64,000 nucleotides of DNA from Trypanosoma brucei gambiense DAL972 (Eukaryota > Euglenozoa > Kinetoplastea > Trypanosomatida > Trypanosomatidae): NCBI RefSeq assembly GCF_000210295.1, contig NC_026737.1:806001-870000 (forward strand). Reading direction: 5' to 3'. This document shows, piece after piece, positions 40,624 through 49,884 of the stretch. The notes under the pieces were generated by a model. The model was not told the origin of the DNA, searched no databases, and saw only the letters and a list, made by a program, of their open reading frames with translations. Numbering within the stretch: the stretch's first letter is position 1; each line of letters starts with the position of its first letter. The position numbers were made by a program, and so were the translations under genes.

Positions 40624-42441
40624 CTATCGGCGAGGGCGCTTCGACAACCGATGAGGTGCCCCCTCGTAATCACTGTAGCGAGAAGAACGCGGCACTCCAT
40701 GATGCGTATGTGAAGGCGGGTGATGATGAGGATGATGACTGGGCGAATGATGACGCGGGGTCGGAGAATACGACGAATGATTACTGGAGTGATATTGGTG
40801 GTTAGAAGGAGAGGAGTGGGACTGAGAATAGGGATTCCGTGACTCATGCCTGGATGTAGGCGCGCTGCGTCCCACAGTAGTCCCTTCTGTTAAGCGTGGG
40901 TTCGAAGTTACGGTGGGGCGCGGCTGCTCAACCACCTCAATCTTCCACGACGGAGCGAGGGTGCGAGCCGCACTGGCTATGTCACTCGCCACAGCTTTCC
41001 AGTGTTCCTCATCGGACTTGTCTTCTGGTTTACTGCGATTTTGGGCTCTACACACGCGGCACATCGCGGACACTGCCCGTAACACCCGCAATGCACTGAG
41101 CATAGTTTGTTGCTGCTCATCACTCATGTTCCAGAAATCATAATCTTTCTCCTTGCCCCCAGGCCCACTATGATTGTCCCGTCGAGACTTCTTTTCGCAA
41201 AACGGTCCAAAGGATTCTATCTGGTTGTGGGAATCGCTCAGCACAGGTAACATCACGTTGGAAACATCCACCAGCTCTTGTAGCAGCTCCCGCATCTCAT
41301 CTGCACCCGCGCACACACAAGATAAGATGCGGAGGGTAAGGTTGAACACACACTCCACGAGGGGTAAATGGCAATCAAGTGCAGCGGCTTCATTCCTAAT
41401 CGCCAGAAGCGGTGCGCAAAGCTTTCGCACCTCGCTAATGCTCACACATCCAGGAACGGCGGTTACGATACCACTCAACTTCACGAGAGAGCGAAGGATG
41501 GAAACAACCAGTGTAGACTCTTCTTGGGTCATCTTTATGCAAGGCCATGGCCCCTTAGCGTCTTGCTGTTTATCGTCCTTATTTTCTGCACCGACGATGT
41601 CCAGCAGTCCCACGGTCGTGGATACAACAAATGAATTAGGAACATGCGTCCTGACGATCTCACGGTGTAGCATGCTGAAAGCATGAACAACTTGCAGGGC
41701 GCCTTGTAAAGTCCGAAGGCTGCTCATGCTACTCAGCGATCCACTCGAGAGGAGAGTACTACAGGCCTTCTCACACAACAATGAGCCAAATCCCGAGAAA
41801 TTCTCCCGTAGCAGTCTCTCGATATCGCGCGCGCAATCGGCGTGCTGTGACGCGTTGCCAGAAAGGACAAGCCACTCCTCAAAAGCACGCTTTAACAAAT
41901 CTGAGGCGGAGGAGTTCGTCAAGATGGCTTTACACAGAGGCAAGGACTGTGGCAACTGCGATGCGCAGAGCTGCACAATTTTACTATAGCATTCTTTGGG
42001 AAGCACGAGCAACGCCTTCAGTGCAGCACGCCAGTCCTCCTGATGCTTGCTGTCACCCGCTGACTCTCCTTGTTTTCTAACTGTTGCCAATAGCCATTGC
42101 AGCAACACGTCACAGACCGATTCTCCATGTGCCTTAACATCCGAATCTCCCTCCAACAGTCCCGGGAGCAACTCCAACAGGAGGGTGCGGTGAGCACACG
42201 AGAGGGCGGCATCGGCAAGCGCATCGTGGAGGAGTTGCAATATATCGTTCCACTCGCTTGGCCACACCACCGCAGCTCTCACAAGAGCCTTCAGGGCCTC
42301 CTGCGTGTTGCTACCTAACTGCGGAATATCAACTAGCGCAGACTTTAGACGCTGAACTGCCTGTAAAAGTGATTCGTCTGCAGAGGTTTCCCCCGTTGAT
42401 TGATATCCATTCACAAGATCAATAATCTCCCGAATATCCAT
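40624..42441 (-). CDS. Helical hypothetical protein with His/Ser/Pro-rich tail
   Basis: The protein has 605 residues and was not recognised. Residues 1 to about 500 are helical, with many Leu/Ala repeats in a HEAT/ARM-like rhythm (ALKALVRAAV, LLLELLPGLLEG, DVLLQWLLATV). A disordered Ser/His/Pro/Tyr-rich tail (about 520-605) follows, with runs such as HHSPSHHPHHHPPSHTHH, ending in basic RLSKRPRR, a possible nuclear signal. No signal peptide or membrane segment is seen. Scaffold or nucleic-acid-related roles are possible but not shown. Confidence 0.8.
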   Translation of the reverse strand: MDIREIIDLVNGYQSTGETSADESLLQAVQRLKSALVDIPQLGSNTQEALKALVRAAVVWPSEWNDILQLLHDALADAALSCAHRTLLLELLPGLLEGDSDVKAHGESVCDVLLQWLLATVRKQGESAGDSKHQEDWRAALKALLVLPKECYSKIVQLCASQLPQSLPLCKAILTNSSASDLLKRAFEEWLVLSGNASQHADCARDIERLLRENFSGFGSLLCEKACSTLLSSGSLSSMSSLRTLQGALQVVHAFSMLHREIVRTHVPNSFVVSTTVGLLDIVGAENKDDKQQDAKGPWPCIKMTQEESTLVVSILRSLVKLSGIVTAVPGCVSISEVRKLCAPLLAIRNEAAALDCHLPLVECVFNLTLRILSCVCAGADEMRELLQELVDVSNVMLPVLSDSHNQIESFGPFCEKKSRRDNHSGPGGKEKDYDFWNMSDEQQQTMLSALRVLRAVSAMCRVCRAQNRSKPEDKSDEEHWKAVASDIASAARTLAPSWKIEVVEQPRPTVTSNPRLTEGTTVGRSAPTSRHESRNPYSQSHSSPSNHQYHSSNHSSYSPTPRHHSPSHHPHHHPPSHTHHGVPRSSRYSDYEGAPHRLSKRPRR

Positions 42442-43417
42442 CTACGATCACCTCTTTTCATCCAAAGCAAATAATAATAATAATAAGGTATGAACAACAG
42501 AATTAAAGGAACCGATAGAGATTCGAGCGAGAAGGAAGGGTTTTTAAAAAAAACATGTACTACCAAAGCAGGCGCATGCGCGCGGCAACGAGTAAGTGCG
42601 AAAACACAGCTACAGAGTTGGCGGAGTGGGAGGCACGAAGAAATGAAACGGTGATCCACCTATCGGAAGTAAAACTAAAGGAAAAAATACACAGCTTTAC
42701 AACATACTAGGTGCCCTTCCATCATGAGCGTTTCACACAACCTGCTCATTACTATTTGCTTTATTAGTATTAATGCGTCCCAGATGACCGCTGCAATGGT
42801 TCCGCCCCCTCAAAAAAAAAAAAAAATCGTGCGGGCAACACAACACCACCAACACACATACACACTCACAGTCACCGGGTTTTTTTTTCGCGGAAACGTG
42901 AAGGCGAAAAGTCACGCACTGTTTTCACCGACGACCCGCAAGTAATTTCAGCTGACAGACACCTGTGACGGGTTTTCCTCCATCAGCGTCATATATTTAT
43001 ATTCGGGGGGCCCTCCACACCGTCGACAGAAAATCGAAAGAGGAAAGGCTCCCGCACCAGGCGACAAAACTGAGTGGTCGTGCGTGACCGAAATATAAAG
43101 GGAAATAGCAGATGTGAAAGCAACAGGTGTCAGTCCATTCTGGCGCTTGCGCCGTTCCACATCCGCAACTGTGCACAGGACAGGAAAGGAAACAAGACAG
43201 GAGGGTGATGAAAATAGAGGAAGGGCATGACCTGAACATCAGACTCTAACATACCACCAGCACGGTGAGCGTGTGTGCGGCTATGAGCGCGAAGTGGCAT
43301 GTTGATGTACTGCATCATTTCAAGTGCCCAATTCACACCACCACCTCCTCCTCCTCATCCCTCGAACCCCTCCTTGAAAGCCCCCTCTCCCAAACTCCCG
43401 TGCAAAGTTTACCTGGG
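42442..43417. other. 1-kb gap between rhodanese and His-rich genes
   Basis: No gene. A (AAT)n run lies at about 42469-42485, just upstream of the His-rich protein start, and A/T runs at 42544-42554 and 42812-42825. CA-rich sequence lies at 42839-42870. Confidence 0.5.
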
Positions 43418-45751
43418 TCAGCTAATGCATATGATAGAACGATCCTTCACAGTCCAAAGATCAGGACGTTGTTGCATCACCTGAAGAGCCCCGCCCGCCA
43501 CATCGTACACCACAATGTCTAGCGAAGCAGCTTCGAAGGCTCTCCTCATGAGCGAGGCTGCAATGAGCGATCGATAACCTGTGGCGCAATAAACAACGAT
43601 CTTGCGAATCCCCCGACATCCTGGCCGGCACTTGAGACCGGATGCAAGCGCGGCTTCGTACATTCTATCAAGTATAATGCGTCCAAGCTCAGGGGAAGGC
43701 CAGCCGCCACAATGCACGTCTGCCTCTGGTGTCAGTTGCTGCGCTACTAAATCCAGGGCAGTTATGTGGCACAGGTCTCCCAAGGAAAGAAACACGCTAC
43801 GCGTGTGCGAACCATTCCTGAACTCGTAAGGAGTCCGGCAGTCCAAGACAAGCGTGTCCTCTGCTGGTTCGATGAGCTGCAATTTCTGATAGCAGTCAAG
43901 CCGCGACTGCGCAGAAGCGGTTGAATCGAATACCCATGTGAGGTGTCGCGGTAGATGCCGTGAGTCAACGGCCTTCGGAAGACTTGTTGTTACGTCCACA
44001 CGGTTAAATACCTCCTTTTCCTGCCCGTCCACCGCGTGGACGCCACAAGGAGGGCACAGCTCCTGCAAAGTGAAGGTTTCAACGGAGGCACCTGGTGAAA
44101 TCAGCTCCAGACGTTGACGCGCCAAGTGGCACTGCCTCTCGTTTGCACAGACAACAACTACTGGCTGGAGGGGCTTCAACATGCACTGCAACCACAGCTC
44201 CGCCTTCTTCACACCGTAAGCTGCAGCAGGAAAGGTCATGGGAACGTTTACAGACCCCTTTAAATGCATTGTCACGTGATCCGCTGCACTGCGTATGTCC
44301 ACAACAACAGGACCCGGGCAAGGGGAGGTAAGGGCGCAAGCCGGTGGCGGTAACAGACGGCGCCTTAGGAGTCCCTCCCCGCTTCCACCAAATGCAGATG
44401 GAACAGAAAGTAAATTCCATTCTCGAACATGCGAGACCAACAACGGCTTTGGCAACCGCGGGCGATCAAGCATGTGCTGGGCATATTTCTCAGGGTCTAA
44501 GATTTTGTCCATTACCGTGCGAGAGTGTTTCATCCTCTTCATATCCCCGATATGTACGGCCCAGTAAAGATCCAACTGGTGCGTAACATTACTGTAACCT
44601 CCGTGCGAAGGGAAGACAACAACGTGATCCCATGGCTGCACATGACCCGCGGCAGGATCAGGAAAGAAATACGCATCCCAAACTCGCTCCCTGAGAAAGC
44701 GCCGTGCCACCTCAGGGGCCGGCATTGCGCTTGTGTGTTGGAGATCCCCTTGAGGCTCGAGGGGAAGTGGAAAATCACCGAAGAATTCGTAACGAGGCAC
44801 AGCATCTGTCCCCATCACAGTGCCCGTGAAGAGGGCGAGCAACTGTGCATCCAGGTGAAGTTCAACGACAAGACACTCCGGTGAAAAAGAAGGAACCGAT
44901 ATGCACCGCAAGTGTAGGCGTGAACTTAAATGGAGTGACAACCCGTCAGAGCAACCGTACCCCGTCGACACAAAAGGCGTACCGCTCAGTAACTTTGCGG
45001 TTGGGTGATGCTCAAGTAGAGCCGCGTGCCCCATAGCAATATCGACGAAGCAGTGAGTGAGTACAATTCCGACCAACTGAACCTGCAGAAAGGCCAGATC
45101 CTCCTCGTAGCATGAAACATCCACCTGGGGGTCAATAATGGCAGCCGCTCGCTTGGAAAGATCCGCCACAAGGAAGGATGCTGTACGTGTGGCTTCGTGC
45201 ACATAGTGACGAAGCACGAATGGTACATCGTCAGGTGAAATATTCGGTTGGCAGTTGTGCAGTAACGCCAGTGGAAGAAAGTGATAGGACATAAACCTCT
45301 CAAGTTTTTCTACAGCGTCAGGGACCTCCTTGTCGTGTAGGCGGTGCACGACAATTATTCGTTTCTCAGCGACAACCGCAGAACGCGGAGCGGTTATGAG
45401 CGGCTCACCTCGTCCTCGCTTGACCCCGCCATTTCTGCCGCGCAACGCACCGTCGCCCCCCACAACTGCTGTTGCTCCTGCCATCTCAGTCACTCCTTCC
45501 TTCAACCTTCCGTCATCAGCGACGGCCGCCGACTCCACGCACGAGTCATCATCGCCAAACAGCTGGCTTTCCTCCATAACTGGGGCAATAAGCGTGGTAA
45601 CCAGTCGCAATATTGGGGCGTAGCGATTGCGGTACTCCCGGAGGCGCCGCGTCACATCAGCGCAACGATTGTCGACAAGTGCTCCCGCCACCTCTAACAG
45701 TACCGGCTTAAACCGGGAGCCGTTCCCCCTCCCCGCTTCAGAAACCATCAC
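43418..45751 (-). CDS. Tandem rhodanese-domain protein
   Basis: The protein has 777 residues. The first ~450 are not recognised; they are mixed helical/beta with a Ser/Gly-rich acidic linker near 65-115. Two rhodanese domains follow. The first starts VVVDIRSAADHVTMHLKGSVNVPM (about 478-505) and has VVVVCANERQ, with a Cys but an active-site loop one residue short of CX4R. The second starts LVLDCRTPYEFRNG (about 636) and has VVYCATGYRS (Cys about 721, Arg five residues on), a normal sulfurtransferase loop. Only the second is likely to be catalytic. The role could be sulfur transfer (for example tRNA thiolation) or phosphatase-like signalling. Confidence 0.82.
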   Translation of the reverse strand: MMVSEAGRGNGSRFKPVLLEVAGALVDNRCADVTRRLREYRNRYAPILRLVTTLIAPVMEESQLFGDDDSCVESAAVADDGRLKEGVTEMAGATAVVGGDGALRGRNGGVKRGRGEPLITAPRSAVVAEKRIIVVHRLHDKEVPDAVEKLERFMSYHFLPLALLHNCQPNISPDDVPFVLRHYVHEATRTASFLVADLSKRAAAIIDPQVDVSCYEEDLAFLQVQLVGIVLTHCFVDIAMGHAALLEHHPTAKLLSGTPFVSTGYGCSDGLSLHLSSRLHLRCISVPSFSPECLVVELHLDAQLLALFTGTVMGTDAVPRYEFFGDFPLPLEPQGDLQHTSAMPAPEVARRFLRERVWDAYFFPDPAAGHVQPWDHVVVFPSHGGYSNVTHQLDLYWAVHIGDMKRMKHSRTVMDKILDPEKYAQHMLDRPRLPKPLLVSHVREWNLLSVPSAFGGSGEGLLRRRLLPPPACALTSPCPGPVVVDIRSAADHVTMHLKGSVNVPMTFPAAAYGVKKAELWLQCMLKPLQPVVVVCANERQCHLARQRLELISPGASVETFTLQELCPPCGVHAVDGQEKEVFNRVDVTTSLPKAVDSRHLPRHLTWVFDSTASAQSRLDCYQKLQLIEPAEDTLVLDCRTPYEFRNGSHTRSVFLSLGDLCHITALDLVAQQLTPEADVHCGGWPSPELGRIILDRMYEAALASGLKCRPGCRGIRKIVVYCATGYRSLIAASLMRRAFEAASLDIVVYDVAGGALQVMQQRPDLWTVKDRSIICIS

Positions 45752-46199
45752 AACGCTTATTACACTTCCTTTCCCGTACCTTCACCAATGGTGTAAATCA
45801 GTATAAACAGGTCAACCGAGTTGCGTTTGGAAGAGATAAGGGGGGTATCAGGCCCAAAGTTCTCTTTTAGTGGGTTTTCCAAAATGCATCAGACACCAAC
45901 ACATTTCAAAATAAAAAAACGTCAGAGGGAGAAATTTTATGTGCTTGGAATAAAATAGGGACCTATTAGGTCTAACTCTAACCACATGCAGGGCATCAAC
46001 TCAGGAGAGAGTTAAAAACAATAAACAGGCAGTAGTGAGCGGCAGCTGGTACCCTCCTACAAAATCATATCTTCTCTCAACGGGGAAAAGTTAAAAAAAG
46101 CGGCCCAAATGCAATATCCAACACACCTTTTACCCCTCAAGAGAGCGCGGGCCACTTGACTTGTATGGGAAATTTTCTTCCGTGTGAGTTTATGTTTAT

Positions 46200-46283
<84 letters not shown>

Positions 46284-46354
46284 CTATATATATATATATG
46301 TATACTTTCACCTTTCTTCATTCCCAATTTTTCATTACGTTGCTCTAATCATCC
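45752..46354. other. Gap with long CA repeat
   Basis: No gene. It holds the 3' UTR of the kinase gene and the 5' side of the rhodanese gene, with a long CA microsatellite and a short TA run. Confidence 0.6.
46201..46301. repeat. (CA)41 microsatellite with adjoining TA run
   Basis: CA runs without interruption from 46201 to 46282, then TCTATATATATATATG follows. It lies within the probable 3' UTR of the Wee1-like kinase. Confidence 0.97.
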
Positions 46355-48166
46355 CTAAAATTTTGCACTATCTCCCCTATCCCCCTGAGAGTTCTGATCT
46401 GTAGCAGGGTCCTTAGGCGTACACATGCCATCTGCTTCGGCAAACACTCGGCGCCCAGCAGCCACACCAGTTGACTGACTGGATGCAATGCTTCCGCGCC
46501 GAAGCAACCGACGCGCCTTGTCTAATATCCGAGCAGCAACCTCTAGGGCGGCGTGAGTGTAACGGACGTCCAGTAGCAAATTAGTCTCATCCTCCCCTAC
46601 TTGCGAATCCAGTGGTGGAGTATCCCCTACAACCCACTGCGACATAACTTGGGGGACATGTGGGGGAAGTTGAAAGAAGCAAAGCGCATCATGTGCCGTC
46701 GGCCTGGACGTCGGTTCCGCGTGCATCAGCTCAGCAACGAAGGCGGTAAGACGCTTCGAGTACCCACGACGCTCAAGGAGATGCAGCGGAGGGTGCTGGC
46801 GCAGTTCGAGAAAGCCCGCGCCATGGTGGGGCAGGGGTTCACCTGACATAAGCTCAAAAAGTGAAATGCCGAAGGAAAACATGTCCCCTTCCTTGAGGTA
46901 ACGTTTTTGGTTGAGCATATCCATGCACAGGTACCTACAATCACCCTCTTCCACACTAACCACACTAAGTTGGGTTGGGAAGCTCAGCGGCCCCGCGTCG
47001 GCCATGCTGTTGTTGTTCACACCGGCCGTTGAGGAAGGAGCACTGAACAAGTTCCCGGTTTTCGCACCCGCAGCTGCAAAAGTTTTTCGGGGAAATCCAT
47101 CATCATCCACAAAGACGCTGCACCCGAAATCACTAAGTTTATAATCCCCTGCCTCGTCTATCAGTACATTATCCGGCTTAAAATCCACATGCACAATGTT
47201 GGCGCTATGCAGAGCATCCAATGCTAGGGCCATGTGTCCGAAAAACACAAACAACTCACGTTCATCCCACACCTCACCGCGCTGCCGTCGTTGCTCCGCC
47301 CGCTCCGCCACGGATCCTCCCGAACAATATTCTAACTGCAAGAACACCTGCGGCGCGTGACCCTCCTCCCACGAATCTAACAGTTGCACAACGTGCGGAA
47401 ACCCTTTCGTGATGCTCATCACAGCCCTCTCCCGCGCGAAACGTTGCCGTTGCTCCCGGCTCGCATTTGGTGGCGACGTCTTCACCGCAACAAGTGCACC
47501 CGTACCGGTTTCTTCATACAGCGTTACCCTGCCGAAGGAACCAAAACCAAGCTCCTTCACCTCCTTGTAGTCAGTCAGAATGCGACGGTTGAAGATATTG
47601 GAAAATTCCGACTCCGCCTGAGAGTACTCCGGTTGATCTGGAGAATAGGGCATAAAAGGAAAACTGCTACCGACACGTGCCATCCAGTCACGCTGCGGGG
47701 AGTTCGGAGCTGAGTTCATCAACGACATACCGCCGGTAGCTAAAGGCCCAAGGTGGGGGCGCAAGCAAGACCGCGTGGCCTCAGATGTACTACACTCAGG
47801 TGGTGGAAAAGGAACGGTATCACTGGGATCGTCTAACCGCAGTGCGCTGAACTGTGAAAGCTCGCTGGATGGACGTTTTCTCGACGCCAAGTTACAGCGC
47901 CGGTCAGGTGCAGCACCACGTTTGTGGGAGGCACCGCCACTAAGATACGTAATCGTCTGACCACCGCGTTCTTCATGTCTCGTACGGCGTTGTTTTGCAG
48001 GTGTTTCTGGTGCCCTCGGAAGCGCCCACGAGTTGAGGCGCTGCTGTGGGGGAATGGGTGTACACTGGCCATCCCGGGCAGTGCTGAAGTTAGTGTTGCT
48101 GTTACTTCCTTCTGCGGCCGTAAAGGGAACGACGGAGCCATCATTCCCCCCTTTAGGCGCCAACAT
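46355..48166 (-). CDS. Wee1-like protein kinase
   Basis: The protein has 603 residues. The first ~190 are disordered with many Ser/Pro and Thr/Pro sites, which suggests regulation by CDKs. The kinase domain (about 200-497) has Gly loop GFGSFGRV (207-214), VAVK (Lys229), catalytic HVDFKPDN (326-333), DFG (346-348) and EEGDCRYL (406-413). The last is the Wee1-type signature replacing APE. A ~50-residue insert lies between DFG and EEGD. Wee1 kinases phosphorylate the inhibitory Tyr of CDKs to delay mitosis. The DFG (not DLG as in many Wee1s) and the insert are unusual. T. brucei is known to have an essential Wee1-like kinase. Confidence 0.9.
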   Translation of the reverse strand: MLAPKGGNDGSVVPFTAAEGSNSNTNFSTARDGQCTPIPPQQRLNSWALPRAPETPAKQRRTRHEERGGQTITYLSGGASHKRGAAPDRRCNLASRKRPSSELSQFSALRLDDPSDTVPFPPPECSTSEATRSCLRPHLGPLATGGMSLMNSAPNSPQRDWMARVGSSFPFMPYSPDQPEYSQAESEFSNIFNRRILTDYKEVKELGFGSFGRVTLYEETGTGALVAVKTSPPNASREQRQRFARERAVMSITKGFPHVVQLLDSWEEGHAPQVFLQLEYCSGGSVAERAEQRRQRGEVWDERELFVFFGHMALALDALHSANIVHVDFKPDNVLIDEAGDYKLSDFGCSVFVDDDGFPRKTFAAAGAKTGNLFSAPSSTAGVNNNSMADAGPLSFPTQLSVVSVEEGDCRYLCMDMLNQKRYLKEGDMFSFGISLFELMSGEPLPHHGAGFLELRQHPPLHLLERRGYSKRLTAFVAELMHAEPTSRPTAHDALCFFQLPPHVPQVMSQWVVGDTPPLDSQVGEDETNLLLDVRYTHAALEVAARILDKARRLLRRGSIASSQSTGVAAGRRVFAEADGMCTPKDPATDQNSQGDRGDSAKF

Positions 48167-48921
48167 TTGAGGTCGGCGGACAGAGTCGGATCCTCACAGC
48201 ACCTCCTTTCAATAGCCAAATCTTCTCTCCCCTTGCAGATGTATGTATGTTTATATATTCAATTTATGAATGTATGCTAATATTGGTACTTTTGGCTTCG
48301 TAGCCTCTCTATGTGACACACACACGCACGAAAGAGGTGGTATTCCGTGTGCACAGGTGTGCTGCCTATACTCCTGCACGCGCCGAAAAGAGTGCAAAAA
48401 GAAAATAATTTTTATAAAATATTGGTACAGTGCTAAAGCCAAGATGTACTTATTTGCGCTCACGTACACATACACAGATATGTGAGCATGGACACACCTG
48501 TAATTACTACTTTGGTCCGTTGCAGAGCTGCTTTTCTCTCCCATAAACAACACCCGACATGGACAAACACATTCACTCCTCCTCAACGTTATCGTCTTAA
48601 TTCGCTCGCTTTCACCCGGTCTCCGAAACAATCGAGCAGTGCGTCGCCTCGCTCCACACCACACATCCCCTTCCCCGTGCACCCTGAAAGCAAATCCACT
48701 TTCTTGCTATTAACCATGAATTACTTGGTTAGCACCTTGACGCCGAAGGGTAATCCCACTTCAACAAGCAAGGTGTAACGACCACACACTTACAGTTACG
48801 CCCGGCCTGCACGATCAGATGCGTTGGTCTTTCGGTGCTGCGCAGCCTTCAGATACGACCCAAAGAGCCCGTTACAACACCCACCTCCCCAAGCGCTGCA
48901 AGTACGCAATCTTCCGACTTT
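48167..48921. other. Gap between kinase and small-Tim-like genes
   Basis: No convincing gene. The small frames here have no domain or composition to support them. It is presumed UTR sequence of the two neighbours. Confidence 0.5.
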
Positions 48922-49251
48922 TTAACGACTAAGTTCCTTTCTCGCCTGCTGGGTCATCATTTCCACGCGTGCTTTCTCAAACATGTCCCTTTGGTATTGT
49001 TCATACAGTTGGCTGAATTGAGCGAACCCGTTCTTACCATACGCGCTGTACAGTAGAGCAAACTCTTCCACGCATGCCCTCTCCTCGCTGTCCAAACCCA
49101 AACCATTTTTATCACCAGCTCCACCGTTAAGGGGAACGACACATTTCTGGAACGCGCGGCGAATGATGTCCTGGCGTGACACTTGATGGGCGCGGTATTG
49201 TTCACCTGAAATGGTGTCGTTTGCGAAAGCCATGGATTGGTCCTGACCCAT
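48922..49251 (-). CDS. Small-Tim-like mitochondrial intermembrane protein
   Basis: The protein has 109 residues and is all helical. The pattern RRAFQKCV (Cys37) ... EERACVEEFALLY (Cys60), followed by a YxxxxFxxF-type helix, resembles small Tim chaperones (Tim8/9/10/13), which normally carry two CX3C motifs. Here only the inner cysteines (37 and 60) remain; the outer ones are Ala33 and Phe64. Small Tims escort hydrophobic precursors across the intermembrane space. With one disulfide instead of two it is either a divergent trypanosomatid member or an unrelated coiled protein. The Met at residue 7 is a possible alternative start. Confidence 0.6.
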   Translation of the reverse strand: MGQDQSMAFANDTISGEQYRAHQVSRQDIIRRAFQKCVVPLNGGAGDKNGLGLDSEERACVEEFALLYSAYGKNGFAQFSQLYEQYQRDMFEKARVEMMTQQARKELSR

Positions 49252-49884
49252 CTTGCGTTTGGTACGGCCGACAAAACGCCTGTATTCCTTTTCAGGCTAC
49301 TTTTAGGTGATTGACCGGTTGTTAAAGACATCGACGAAGTCATCAGTGGAATAACAATGGCGAAGGAAAGAGCAAGAAGCGTAAAATTAATGGTTCGTTT
49401 CCTCGTACCCATTCCCTTTCGTTCTCTCCACAAAACACACATGCGCACGCGCACACCTCCACAACGAGTAAAGATTTTTTTTTTACAAAACATACAAGAG
49501 TTCACACTCTAACTGTGTTCGTACAAGTGGCTCACTTTGTATAACAAAGAACACATGATATCAAGAAGACAACAAAAGATCGTAACGAAGAAGAGGAGGG
49601 AGGGAAGGGCTCCCGCAACGTCAACAAATGTATACTACCAACAATCATAGCAGCGTCGCGGAAACCGTTTCCGGCATTACATCTTCGACAACTATCACAT
49701 GTAACCGCATCCCACAACTGAAGAGTGATATTTGCCGCACCACTTTGGCCCTCACCCAAACCACTGAACAGATGAGCAGAACACGCGCCTCTTGTATATA
49801 TCCATATATAGATATACACATATGCGCAAGAGGGCTGTGGACTTCCCATCCCACCCCCGTTTCCAGCTACCCTTTGTCTTTTCG
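49252..49884. other. Gap between two genes
   Basis: No gene. A T run lies at about 49477-49484. The rest is presumed UTR. Confidence 0.5.
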
